Shown here: positions 22,579 through 34,381 of the stretch, in pieces
How the letters are laid out: each line of letters starts with the position of its first letter
Position numbering within the stretch: the stretch's first letter is position 1
DNA from: Psilocybe azurescens
Taxonomy: Eukaryota > Basidiomycota > Agaricomycetes > Agaricales > Agrocybaceae
NCBI GenBank assembly: GCA_023853785.1
Contig: JAJIRX010000555.1
Coordinates: forward strand, 372,001 to 436,000
Reading direction: 5' to 3'
DNA length: 64,000 nucleotides
Translations under genes and position numbers: made by a program
The notes under the pieces: generated by a model
The model's input: the letters and a program-made list of their open reading frames with translations, nothing else
Databases searched by the model: none
Told to the model about the DNA's origin: nothing

Positions 22579-25127
22579 TTAAGCTCGCCCAATTTCTCGC
22601 AGAATTTCGAATTTCCGTTCTTCGTTGACTTCTTGGAAGCCAGCATTGGACATTTCAAAAACTCCGTGCCCTTCAGATAAGGAACGTAACCTGTTCGAGT
22701 AATCAAGAAATTGGCTCAAGGGTGCAATGGCTTGAATGGAACGTTTCACATGCGAGCTGCGGGAGCGGCTCTGGGATGTTGGCGATCCAGAGGGAGACAA
22801 CCAATCCGGGGGATATATACACCATCATCTGAATAACCTCCCATATCCTCGGAACCATCAGCCGTGTTGCTGCCATCTTCAAGATCTAGAACCTGGCCAC
22901 CGCGCTCGGTCAAATCTTTGACGACCTTTCCCAAATTACTTTCTCCAACGGAGATCTTGAGAGACACAGATGGTTCTAAAATAGGACCAAAACCAGCGTC
23001 GCGAATTCGTTTTCGGAGAGCTGTAGCCATTGCCCCAGTAATAAGCGAGGGTATTTTGGATCCAATATTTTTCAAGCTACTGATTTGAATATGGACGTGA
23101 GTCATCGGTAAGGATGAATGAGGGGAATTAGATAGAGCGCTGAGTATTCCTTCGGCAGCGTACGCTAATGGTAGTCCGGGCATTGATTCAGGAGCTGGAA
23201 TGGGCTTTCCCTTTTCATCAATTACAATATTCCCGTCCCAGACTGGATCTCCCTTTTCATGGGGCTCAAGACCGCGAACTTTGAGAGGGGAGGTCAACGT
23301 GATCGGCTTTCCGCTAATTTCGGTTTCCCAAACGTTCCAATTCGGTGAAGGTATTAGGGGGCCTAGAGTTTCTCGGTAGCTAACATATCTTCGGCCAAGC
23401 TCGAAGTTCACTTTCCATTCATCGTGTAGTCGACCTTCCACAATCTCCAAGTGAAGAGCTCCAAGGCCATGGACAAGTATCTGACCTTCTTGGACATCGA
23501 CACGAAGAGAAGGGTCCGTTCGAGTTAACGCCTCCAGAGCATTTTGAACGGGTTGTAGGTCGGAATGAGACCGAGGAATAACAGACGCTGATATCACAGC
23601 TGGGGGAGGCGTAATGTCGCGCAATTTTGATCTAAAGGACCCAGATACGCCTGATGATACTAAAGTGTCACCGGTCCTCGTGTACTTTAAGCCCAAGATC
23701 ACTCCAACAGACCCGAAAGGAAGTTCGTCGACCTCTTTCGTCTCCGAGGCATAGAGTAATAGCAGTTTGGAGACCTTTTCCTTTTGATTTCTATTAGTGT
23801 TTAAAAGAGGGGTTTGCCGAGTAACCTTTCCTGCAAATAACATGATAATGTAGACATACAAGAGAGAAATATTCAGAGAACTTGCCGGAATAGACACGAA
23901 CAAATGTCATCCATCCTCTTTTATCGTCCCAATTAACCTTCCAGGCAAGCAACTGAGCAGGTGAATTAGTTGCCTGAAGTTGATGATTTACATCTGCAGG
24001 ACTAGGAAGAAGTTCCCCGACATAATCCATGACTAGTTCCGTTCCTATATGCTTCATCGCCGCCCCACATACTACAGGCAATACGTGCCCGTCAAGAGAG
24101 GCTTTACGTAAATGTTTCATGATGATGTTGTTGTCGATTTGGAGGTAGGCAGATGGATCAGATGGCAGGCCGAGTAAAATTTCCATGAAGGCCTCTGAAA
24201 CCATTGAAAGATTCTCCAGTAGTTGGGTCCTAGCTGGAACCAAGTGTGATGACAGGGGATGCGACGCAGGTAAGATGTTAAAATTTTCCAAGTCGGCAAC
24301 GTTCCGTGGTAAAGGATGCTTTGAAACACGTCCTTCTTCATCCCATTTCAAGACATTCCATTGAACGAGATCAACCAGGCCTTGAATTCCAGGTTCTCCT
24401 TCTGCATAGTGCTGAGGGTTAAAAGAAGCAACTGGAAGCGTTAATGCCATAGGATTTTTGTGAAGTCGATGTTTCAAAAGAGATTGTATAGAAGACCTGA
24501 AAGAAGCTCCAGGTCTGTCCAGTTTATTCAAGAATATAATTCTTGTTCCAACGCCATATCTAAGCAGTCAAGTAAGAAACAAACACGGTAAACTTTCACT
24601 TATCTCACCTAACGCACGTACCTGTCCAGCTGGCGCCATACGCCTCGGGTCTGGGCTTCCACTCCTTCGACCGAGTCAATAAGGACAACAGCACCGTCCA
24701 CAACACGACTAGCGCTTTCCACTTCCATTCCAAAATCGGCGTGTCCAGGAGTATCGATAAGATTGAAAGTCCAATCTTTCCATTTAACGGGAATACTGGC
24801 AGATTGTACGGTGATTCCCCTTTCGCGTTCGACGCGGAGGAAATCAGTTGTTGTGCTTCCTGTGTCCACAGTGCCGGAGGAGGAGAGATAAGAGGATTTA
24901 AGAAGTATAGACTCGGTAAGAGTAGTTTTCCAGAGTCTAGAAAAGAGTTCAGATACCAAACCAGAACGGGGAAAGTGTTTAGAGATGTGTAACGAACCTA
25001 TGTGGGCTACCAGAGCCATGTTTCGCAACCTGGAAGGATTCTGAACCGATGCTGTAGCATAGTGGCGAATAATACAGCCGATTGCGTTTTGTCGAATGCC
25101 TCGCAAGCGGCATTTTGACAAGACCAT
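22579..25127 (-). CDS. mef2: Mitochondrial elongation factor G 2 / ribosome-releasing factor 2
   Basis: Translational GTPase. After a basic leader (MVLSKCRLRGIRQNAIGCII, probably a mitochondrial targeting peptide) come the G motifs: AHIDSGKTTLTES (G1, formed across an intron), RERGITVQSA (G2), LIDTPGHADFGMEVES (G3) and FLNKLDRPG (G4). Domain II, III and IV segments follow, including KVTRQTPLLNTNR and the HGLGALHLEIVEGRL typical of EF-G domain III. The gene ends RKFEILREIGRA. The conserved late motif GGQVLDLEDG and the insert of Ser/Asp residues (NTADGSEDMGGYSDDG) fit GFM2/MEF2-type proteins, which with RRF recycle mitoribosomes rather than translocate. The start at 25127 is chosen for the targeting peptide; a longer open frame extends upstream to 25262 but would nearly reach the divergent STE14 start. 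Confidence 0.92.
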
Positions 25128-25276
25128 GGACTTTGGCAGGATTGGGGAAGAGGACAGGCGTTGAAATTGGCCCAAATGAGGCGACAGTGGACAATAATGA
25201 TAAACAACGCCTATTGTTCCCATATAGGACCTCCGAGTCCGACCAAGCTGCCTCTGCAGCATTCTTCACGAAATCC

Positions 25277-26277
25277 ATGGCTACAGGCAGCCCTGCGGAG
25301 CTCGATAGTTTTGAAGAGAGGCTCAGACAACGCGTAAATATGAACAGGAACCCTCTGGAAACCAACGCACTCATAAATCGTCATCGTGGCTATATTCCCA
25401 ACACGCCTCTTGGTTCATCCGTCGTGGCCTTCCTTCTTGGCGGTATTTTCGCCTCTGGAATCTACACGTTCATTGCTGATCTCTCTCTCTCTGCCCGTTG
25501 GCTCACCTATCAATTGGGCTTCTTTGTTGCTGCCTGGGCTTTCTTTCACTGGGCTGAATTTGCCGTCACTGCAGGATGGAATTTCGAAAAATGCAGCGTG
25601 GATTGTGTGTCTATCGTCTTCCTAGAAAATGATAATTTCTGACGTCTCAGAAGCCTATCTTCTAGAGAACGGTCCCATGTATCATATTGCTAACGGGACA
25701 GCACTGCTCGAATATCTCATCTCATTGTACTTCGCGCCTTCAAGCAAATCGTGGCCATATGTATCACAGATTGGTTTGAATTTGTCAAATTTCAAATTGA
25801 ATACTGTAATAACGTGCTTTAGGTATACTAATGGTCATCCTCGGACAAGTCTTGCGTTCATCGGCAATGATACATGCCTCGACTAATTTTTCACATACTG
25901 TGGCCTCTCGCAAACGCGATACTCACAGACTGGTAACCGATGGGGTGTACAGGTTCGTCATTGCTAGGCCCCCTCTTTTTCCGATCGTTGTCCTAATCAT
26001 CCTCAGTTGGTTCCGCCACCCATCGTATGCTGGATTCTTCTATTGGGCACTGGGAACACAATTGGTCGTTCAAAACCCATTTACATTTACTCTGTTTTCA
26101 ATATTACTCTGGCGTTTCTTTTATTATCGCACACGAGGTATGTCCGTCTAATTTCGTTGCAGTCGAAATAATAAACCATAGGTATTAGATGAAGAAAAGT
26201 ACCTGGTGAAGTTCTTTGGAGATGAATATATAAATTATAGACGTCGGGTCGGAACCATGATTCCATTTGTGCCCTAA
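25277..26277 (+). CDS. ste14: Protein-S-isoprenylcysteine O-methyltransferase
   Basis: ER membrane enzyme that methylates the prenylated C-terminal cysteine of Ras-like GTPases and lipopeptide pheromones, important for mating in basidiomycetes. Starts MATGSPAELDSFEERLRQRV; several hydrophobic segments follow (SSVVAFLLGGIFASGIYTFI, LTYQLGFFVAAWAFFHWAEF). The conserved ICMT C-terminal core is visible: GQVLRSSAMIHASTNFSH, LVTDGVYR spliced to WFRHPSYAGFFYWALGTQ, LVVQNP, and the end EEKYLVKFFGDEYINYRR to MIPFVP. Stop 26275-26277. An upstream in-frame ATG exists at 25082, but the shorter start matches family length (about 235 residues) and leaves a 149-base divergent promoter with the EF-G2 gene. 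Confidence 0.92.
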
Positions 26278-26412
26278 TTGCGTAGTACAGTGTACTAGGC
26301 ATTTTGATACTTTACATATACTAATTTTTCATCTCAAACTCCTCATGTTTAACCGGAAGTGTTCGCACAGTAGAGCAAGAGGATGCAAAAAGAGCGGATA
26401 CATGACATAAAA

Positions 26413-27148
26413 CTAAGCGTCGTCGGAAAGAATTGTGCCCTTGTCTGATACGTAAATACCATCCAAGAATTTACGGATATCCTTGTTGCGCACGCGGCAG
26501 ACACCTTGGATAGAGGCAGCTAATGGAACGTTAAGAATAATTCGAGTAATCTTGGAAGGAAAGGGCGCACCGGACTGGGAGACGTGGTCGATGTCGTTAC
26601 CCTCAAGGATAAGTTCATCCTTCTGAGCCTTAGACTCAGAAACCTCCACACCGCTCAACATCTTGACATGTCGCACAGTCTATTCCATTTGTGGCTCGTT
26701 AATGCAGTGAAAGTGTAATAGGTCATAGCGACGTACCTTTTCGCCCAAGAAGTTACGGATTTCGACAGCGTGACCCTCCTCCTGGATGATACAGTTGATG
26801 GGGAAATGGGCATAGACAGATCGCATTTTGTAGCGGAATCCCTGCACGCCGTAAATGAGCATATCGAATAACACAATTGCCATATGCATACCTTGGTAAC
26901 GCCAGTGACCATATTGTTGATCATACTGCGGATGGTTCGCAGGCACGCGACGTGCTTGCGTCCTCCTGCCAGACAGCGAGGGTAACCTTCGTTGTCTTTC
27001 CTTTCACTACACGGATATCCATATCGACATGTCGGACATTCTTGGAAAGGGTTCCACGAGGTCCGGTAACGGAGATGAGACGCGACTTGACGGAGATCTC
27101 AACGTTCGAGGGGATTTCAAGTTCTTCGGTTTTGAGGACGTCCCGCAT
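26413..27148 (-). CDS. rpl9: 60S ribosomal protein L9 (uL6)
   Basis: Starts [20 protein letters not shown] and runs [19 protein letters not shown], then [70 protein letters not shown] and [15 protein letters not shown], ending TILSDDA. Two or three short introns. This is the complete, highly conserved large-subunit protein near the sarcin-ricin loop. The literal sequence cannot encode it: after VTLAVWQ the frame is wrong until HVACLRT, because one base seems to be missing near 26965-26968 (TGGCAGGAGG for an expected TGGCAGGGAGG, giving [11 protein letters not shown]). As RPL9 is essential, a sequencing error is by far the likeliest cause. Confidence 0.93.
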
Positions 27149-27869
27149 CTAGTGAAAGATCGGTCAATCGTCATCCATAAGTTATATTTCGCATCCATCG
27201 CCCAGATGCTTCATTTCCTGGAAACTTTGGCCCCATAACCTTCATTGGAACGCCCTGGGGTATGCGGGCGATGAACCATGACCATATAGAAGGATACTCA
27301 CCTTGAGCGAAAGTTTTGACGAGGAGTTGGTGGCCGGTGGTAGGGATGGGGATGCGATTCTCGCTGACATAATCGATTCCATGTATGATTGCCCCAATTG
27401 AAAGTAAATATTACGTATTAATCTAAGAGATGATTAAATAATTAGATAACATCAAAATGTAATCGAATGGTACAAGATGGTACAGCAGCGCCTGTACACG
27501 TTGTGGCCATCTTCACATGAATTTAATTGTTATGGATGGATAATATGGCAGTGTATCTATTCCCATACGTATTGTCCACTTCTGTGAATCACATATCGCC
27601 GGTATCGACTTCGAGTCAGCCTGACTTAAGCGAACAATGCGCGGAGTTTAAATTCGGAGATTTACTTAGGCCCACGCTAGTACCCGCTTTGTTCTGTAAC
27701 CACCACCATCGAGTACTTTTCGTCTTCGTCAGTTTCTTGTGTGAGGCGTTTGAGAGTAACCCAGCATCTCCAACCCGTCATTCTTGTTCTGCGTGCCAGG
27801 CTCCTGATCTAGCCTGGGTGAGACTGTTACGAAACGTCTGCAGCTTCTCTCTTCGAAAGCCAAAATCCA
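27149..27869. promoter_or_regulatory. Divergent promoter region, RPL9 / PCF11
   Basis: About 720 bases between the divergent ATGs. Near 27240-27412 the minus strand is open for about 45 codons (ENRIPIPTTGHQLLVKTFAQ) followed by a good GTGAGT donor; it may be a non-coding 5' exon region of RPL9 or a remnant of another gene. The part near PCF11 is T/C-rich. Confidence 0.5.
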
Positions 27870-30373
27870 ATGTCTTTATATTCTCACAATTTATACGGTC
27901 AGCCATCCTATGGTGGACCAAGTTACAGGGCGTCTCCGCCTACTTCGAATGGTTATTACTACGCTCAGCCCCTCCGCAGTCACCAGCCCCCTCCGTGTAT
28001 GAAGTTGATGCCACTTCCTTTCGCAGAGACTTTTCCACTCGTCTGGCAGAACTTACATTCAACTCAAGGCCTATCATCCAACAACTTTCCATGTTTGCTC
28101 AAGATTATTCGCGTTATGCAGATATTGTGGGTCAGTGTGTACAAGCACATATTAGAAGGGTGAGTCGTTTAATCTTATTGGACATTTTGATGAGGTCTAT
28201 AAAAATGCACATTACGTCGTTATACTATATCTCTGCTTCATGTTACTTTGTAGTTTTATAGTAGAGAATGACCTCAGAAAGAGACGTCTGAGATGGCGGC
28301 CTGCCTTGTGAAAGTCTCCTCAGCCTAACAAAAATTCTTTTATCTTGTCTTTCCCACACGTCCCGCGGAATCGCTGACTCATCATATCCATTTTTGGTCG
28401 CTTACTAGGTTCCTCCCTGGATGAAGCTTCCCGCCTTTTACTTGCTCGATGCCATTTCGAAAAACGTTTTCGAGCCATATGCTCGCCAGTTCGCATCTTT
28501 CGTTGTTCCTCTGTATCTCGAGACCTACCATCTGGTTGATGACAGTACCCGTGGTAAAATGGAGGAGATGCTCCTAACGTGGCGTACAGGGTCACCCTCA
28601 GGGAAAGAACTTTTCGGCGTTCAACAGCAACTTGCTATTGAGCGCGGTGTTTGGGGAGGTGCTGCTGCTGGTAGTTCGGTATGTCTGTTCTCTATCCTTG
28701 CTTTGAAATAATCTCATATCTTGCAGTCTGCGGTAAATTTCCATTCAGGTTCAGGCTCTATTACGAAAGCGCAGGTGTTGAGTGAACTTCTCTACACCCT
28801 CGGTCAAAAAGAGCGTGCTGTGCAAGCCAATCCTTATGATACCTTGTCACAAAATCATATAGTTGTTTTGCAACAGGTAATGTTATCTCTAATTGCTTTC
28901 GTCGTTTTTAACTTAACACAATTTTCTTGAAGCTTCGTATGCATGTAGAAGCAGGTGTATCTCAAGAAGAACTTCGCCAGATTTTAAATCAACTGCGTAA
29001 CCTAGTAAAGAGTACGGTGCCGCCACCTATACTTCAACCACAAGCACCTTCCGCCTCTGCATGGCAGTCACAGTCACCGTTTCCTCCTCAGATTTCTCAG
29101 ATCCCTCAAGTTGCTCCTCAATCATACATCCAACCAGTCAAAATAGAAGAGCCACCTTTAGCTTCTCTCAGTGCTATCTCTCAACCTGTACAACCGACTT
29201 CAGTGACAGCGCCACCCGGTAATATTGCAAACCTCCTTTCCACTCTTCTTAAAGCTGGCGTCCTTTCTGCCAATGGTACACCCACTGGTGCTGGTGCCAC
29301 GGTCAAAGAACAAGATGCTCTTGTAGAATTACAGAAACCTGAAGCAACCGATGAACTTATTCGAGAATATAGAGATAAAATTCTATCGGAAAATGTCAAT
29401 CTTCACTCTCTGGATTCCACAAGGTCCGTGAAAATTCTTTTTCTTTTCGTTTAAGAGTTGCTTTAACTCAGCCACGTTCACTCCCCAGACCGTCTCTAAT
29501 TGTTGATCTCTTGTATAATCAACAAGGCCTACAATGTAAACAATGTGGTATTCGTTTCCCGGACACAAAGCTGGGCAAAAGGCGTCAAGATGACCATCTA
29601 GACATGCATTTCAGACAGAACCGCAAGGCCAGCGACGACGTAGGCAGGGGGCACAGTCGTAGCTGGTTCACTAGTGTTGAGGTACGCTTGGTTTTCAACT
29701 CTGTTTTGCCGATATTAATTATTAACGTTTCCTTAGGATTGGATACAAGATATTTCGGGTGATAGAAAGGGCAAGGGGCGATCCGATGGTTCTGGACCTC
29801 TTAATGCGAAGGCTGCTGCTGCTGCTGAGACTGCTAAGCGAGAAGAGGATTTACGTTCTCAATATGTCATTGTCCCGCCGGGTGAAGAGGCTCATATCAT
29901 GTCCTGCCCGATTTGTAAAGAGACTCTTAAGTCAGAATTTTTAGAAGAAGACGAAGAGTGGGTGTGGAAGAATGCGACGAAGAAGGATGATAAGGTATGG
30001 CCTTTTGACACATGGATATTGACGATTTTTATTGAAGCTTTTAACAAAACAGATATACCATGCCACATGTTACGCGGAGGCTATCGTCTCAACAAGCAGT
30101 CTTGCCGCGAGATTACGCAGTGAAAAGGCTCACGGCAGTAGATCTGCCACTCCTGAGGTTCATTCAATGACAATACTTTCAGTTCGAGCCATGACGCCAC
30201 TAGCAACCGTGAGGGCATCTGGGTCGAAATCGCCATCTCAGTCACCGCTTTCGGATACTAAGGTTGCTACTGGTACCAAACGTAAGGTTGAACATTTCGA
30301 TTCTAACGTTGCAGAGGAAGCCAGCGGTACACCGCCCCTGAAAAAAATGGCGTTAACGTCGGTTTCTAGTTAA
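27870..30373 (+). CDS. pcf11: mRNA cleavage and polyadenylation factor Pcf11
   Basis: CF IA subunit coupling Pol II CTD to 3'-end cleavage and termination. The N-terminus is Tyr/Pro-rich (MSLYSHNLYGQPSYGGPSYR). The CTD-interacting domain follows: EVDATSFRRDFSTRLAELTF, then VPPWMKLPAFYLLDAISKNV, FEPYARQFASFVVPLYLETY. The middle is a Gln/Pro-rich linker. Two zinc-finger parts follow as in Pcf11: CKQCGIRFPDTKLGKRRQDD with HLDMHFRQNR, and CPICKETLKSEFLEEDEEWV with IYHATCYAEA. It ends with a Ser-rich tail, PPLKKMALTSVSS. A frame break lies at C5 27987-27991: one C is missing between SHQPP and SVYEVDATSF. Stop 30371-30373. Confidence 0.92.
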
Positions 30374-30674
30374 TCTCAACATATCATGACATAAAACACT
30401 TGGATTATCTGGGACTCTACACGTTTATTATTACTACTCACTACATTTGTATTCTCTCTCTGCACATCATACATGCATCGTAGACACACAATAAATTTAT
30501 CATTATATTATAGGAAGCGCGTGTGATCATCAACCTTTAAAGGCCCTTTGTTTTTACCCTCACATGGCTCGATCACCATCGATGTCCTCAGCTTTCCATT
30601 TTGACTACAACGCCTCGGTCGTTTTGTACCCAAACCATTTTGAACAATAACGTGTATCGTACCTTTGCGAACAG
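30374..30674. other. Intergenic / possible 5' exon of SWT1-like gene
   Basis: About 300 bases after PCF11. A frame without an ATG is open from about 30541 and runs into the SWT1-like reading at 30675; an out-of-frame ATG-led stretch starts near 30564 (MARSPSMSSAFHFDYNASVV). An upstream coding exon is possible but I cannot fix it. Confidence 0.4.
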
Positions 30675-32166
30675 TATGCCAATGGCGGCCGGAAAACACT
30701 GGCAGTACGCCGCTGGGCATGCGTTTCCTCATGGTGAGAACTGCTCTAAATTGCTTGTCATATGTGGTTTATCAACATCTCCAACTTACTATAAGATGAT
30801 GAATATCTGCACGCTACACTAACGCAGATTGACCATCTTGCGAATGAGGACGTTGAGATGCAGGTAATGCTTTTATCACCCGTTCAACAGTCGCCAATGG
30901 TTCACTGCGGGATTTATCCAGTCACCCCTTTCCGAGTATGCGACATTTTTAATCGTCGACACAAATATTCTTTGCACCACTTTGAGGTGCTGGCGCAGTT
31001 CGTTGACGACGTTGAGAAGTTTACCTTACCCGTCATTGTTATAGTTCCTGGTGCTGTGGTGCATGAACTTGACGGGTGCGTACCATTAGTATTGGGGTCT
31101 TCTGCGCCATTCACCAGGACATCCCGCGGCTATTTGTAGACAGAAAAACCGAGACGGTTTGGCATGGTTCGCCCGTAGGGCCACGGCTTAGCTGCTTGAA
31201 AAAATCAGGGAAAGAAAAATCCGTCAAGGGACAAGCACAAGAAGAGACTTGTAAATCAACAGGCAACTGGAAAATCAAAGAACGTGGAGAGGTCAGTTCT
31301 GGATTTCTATCGATATTAAACATCTAATCGGTTGTGCATGTAGTTCTCCAGCGGGGAGATGTTCAACGATAGCCTGATACTTGACTGCTGCATGTATTTC
31401 AGCCGTGGGCGTTCGACCTTTTGTGCAGTGCGGACAATAACCTTTGTATTTTGAGCCAAACACAAGGTACGAATTACTATGTTAATGATAAATGATTATT
31501 GACGAAAGTGGGGTGTATGCAGGCCTTCCTACAATCACTCCATCTCGTTTCTGGAGCAGTCGAGAAATTGTGCATGTCATCTATGGGGACAAAGTGGATC
31601 CCTCTTTATTCGGTAGCCACAAAGAAAGCTACCGAAATACTCAAGATGTCCCGGCAATAGCAAACGAGCACGATGATGATAGCATGGCGGTCGACGACGA
31701 AGAATCCTTGAATCCTGGAGGCTGGGAATCAGAGCATCCGATTAATATGCTTCACGCATCAGTTGTTGATCACTTCACCCGACTACTTATTGAACTGGTC
31801 GGAAAGGTGGGAGGAGAAGAAGTCCGTCAACGAAGCACTGCTGAGGAGGCGACCAGATCTCGCCATGCACCCCGACGACGCCACTATACAGAGTGGAGCT
31901 TATCAGAGTGTGTGCAATATCTGACAGAACGCCAGAAAGTTAAGCTGGTTAACCCAAGGCCGGAAGTGTTTCTCTTAAGAGCATACAGACGCGATACTCC
32001 AGGCTCGCGAACGGGAAGGGAATGGAGTAGGCAAGATTGGAATATGGCATTGCATAATTTGAAAGAAATAAGCGTTGCATGGGGAGATGTTTCTATTCGA
32101 GAATCTCTAGTTTTTCTTGAGCCGCATGTCGATAATGTATTCTCAATGCCGCTGCGGGCGACTTGA
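30675..32166 (+). CDS. swt1: SWT1-like PIN-domain endoribonuclease; disrupted in this sequence
   Basis: The PIN core is clear: QYATFLIVDTNIL, HHFEVLAQFVDDVEKFTLPV, IVIVPGAVVHELDG, then QKNRDGLAWFARRATA, LLEKIRERK, KGQAQEETCKSTGNWKI and LILDCCMYF, LLCSADNNLCILSQ. In yeast Swt1 this domain cleaves unspliced or faulty mRNAs at the nuclear pore. The C-terminal half (SREIVHVIYGDKVDP, MLHASVVDHFTRLLIELVGK) ends NVFSMPLRAT. The 5' end is uncertain; 30675 is the first in-frame ATG. Disruptions: one T missing at 30971-30973, a TAG at 31189-31191 where the family has Trp, one extra A in 31215-31219 and one T missing at 31397-31399. It is either a decaying gene or an error-rich patch. Confidence 0.78.
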
Positions 32167-32420
32167 GGATCTTATCTATTTTTATCAATACACCGTGGTC
32201 AAAAGCGCACAGGCCAAGTCAAGAAAATGTGACAGGAGTAGCGTGAGAAAGGTAAAGTTGTATAATTCTGCATCGTGTTCACCCCCTCTTTGTCTTGTTC
32301 TGCCATCGTACTTTCCTTGCGTATCCGTTGTTCCTCCGTAAGTTTCTTCCTACGCGTCGTTTCTTTCACTTTATGCTGATCACGTTGCGCTGCATATCTA
32401 GACTTTATCATCTTTTGAAA

Positions 32421-34157
32421 ATGCGTGAAGTCATCTCCGTGCACGTTGGCCAGGCTGGTGTCCAGATTGGCAATGCTTGTTGTAAGTGTTTTTTCTGTTT
32501 TTACTACTGCGACCTCGGCATATCATATCGTCGTGGAATCGAAAACGCGTCGGCCTATCCAATTTGTGTCCATATTAAAAATTATGTTCAAGTGGTGCCA
32601 TACTGATCCGATTCTCATAGGGGAGTTGTACACCGTCGAGCACGGTCTCAGCGTGAGTCGTATGCACTCTATGCATGGATTAATCTCATACTCTACACAG
32701 CCTGATGGCCGTCTGATGGAAGGATCGCCGTCGGCCAACGATGGTGGCTTCAGCACGTTTTTCTCTGAAACTTCCTCCGGCAAACACGTGCCCCGTTCTT
32801 TGTACATTGACCTTGAACCCAATGTCATTGACGAAGTAAGGAACGGCCCTTACAGGAGTCTCTTCCACCCTGAGACTCTTGTTACTGGGAAGGAAGATGC
32901 TGCCAGCAACTGTATGTTTAATTGTTCTACATCGAAGGGCATTCCTTTCTGATAACCACGCCAGATGCTCGCGGACATTATACCATTGGGAAGGAACAAA
33001 TTGATGTTGTGATGGATAAGGTTCGCCGCCTTGCAGACAACTGCTCGGGTCTTCAAGGGTTCTTTGTCTTCCACTCGTTCGGCGGTGGAACTGGTTCTGG
33101 ATTTGGCGCTCTTATTCTTGAACGTCTGTCCACTGATTACGGCAAGAAATCAAAATTGGAGTTCAGCGTTTATCCCGCACCAACCCTGGCTAACTCTGTT
33201 GTCGAACCTTATAATTCAGTCCTTACCACTCACACCACTCTTGAGCACTCAGACTGCTCCTTCATGGTACGACACTTTCTATTAACATTCAAGCTCTTGA
33301 CCTCATAAGCTCTTTTTCAGGTTGACAACGAAGCTATCTACGACATCTGCAAGAAGAATCTTGGCATAGTTTCTCCTAGTTTGACGAACTTGAACAGATT
33401 GATTGCTCAAGTCGTCTCATCGATCACCGCTTCGCTGCGTTTTGATGGATCTTTGAATGTTGATTTAAACGAGTTCCAGACAAACTTGGTTCCGTCAGTA
33501 CACTTCATGCTGCCTTGGTGATTGCACTAAAACTTGCTCATAGCTTCCCTCGTATTCACTTCCCCTTGGCCACCTTTGCTCCCATCATCTCAGCAGAGAA
33601 GGCCCATCACGAGCAAAATTCTGTTGCTGACATGACCTTCTCTTGTTTCGAGACTGGTAACCAAATGGTTAAATGTGACCCTAGGGAAGGCAAATACAGT
33701 AAGTTCATACCTATATTACACATTTATATCTGTTCACTTACGCTTCACAGTGGCCTGTGCTCTTCTTTATCGTGGTGATGTTGTCCCTAAAGACGTCAAT
33801 GCCGCCGTTGCTATCATCAAGACCAAGCGTACTATTCAATTTGTTGACTGGTGCCCTACTGGTTTCAAGCTTGGTATCTGCAATGAACCTCCCGCACACG
33901 TCCCTGGCGGTGACCTTGCGAAAGTCTCGCGCAGTATGTGTATGTTGTCAAACACCACCGCCATCTCGAGTGCTTGGAGTCGTCTTGACCACAAATTTGA
34001 CCTTCTCTACTCCAAACGCGCCTTCGTTCATTGGTATGTCGGTGAAGGTATGGAGGAAGGCGAGTTCTCCGAGGCACGTGAAGATCTTGCTGCCCTCGAG
34101 AAGGATTACGAAGAAGTTGGCATTGACTCCGCCGATGTGGAAGAGGCTGAATATTAG
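32421..34157 (+). CDS. tub1: Alpha-tubulin
   Basis: Begins [20 protein letters not shown]; the first intron splits the Trp codon (donor at 32482, acceptor before 32621) to restore [10 protein letters not shown]. Other signatures: [39 protein letters not shown], the GTP-binding loop [37 protein letters not shown] and [20 protein letters not shown], ending DVEEAEY with the C-terminal tyrosine typical of alpha-tubulin. About seven introns, each in phase; no frame break was found. An acidic tail and 450-residue length match the family. Convergent with the glutaminyl-tRNA synthetase gene. Confidence 0.97.
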
Positions 34158-34381
34158 TCGCTGCTCATCCTTTTCTGGTTTTTTTTTTTCGCTTTCTCGT
34201 TCATAATTTTCCGTACATAAACTCGTCTTACGATCCCTTACGTATACCTTCATGCCTGCCAACCACGCATCCGGAATATCACCACTTTTATCGCTTTCAA
34301 TCCAAACCGATAGATAAACCTGATCCACTAAGGATTCCACACAAAATTCGGAGGAAACTAATACCCAACTTGAATTGCTGT

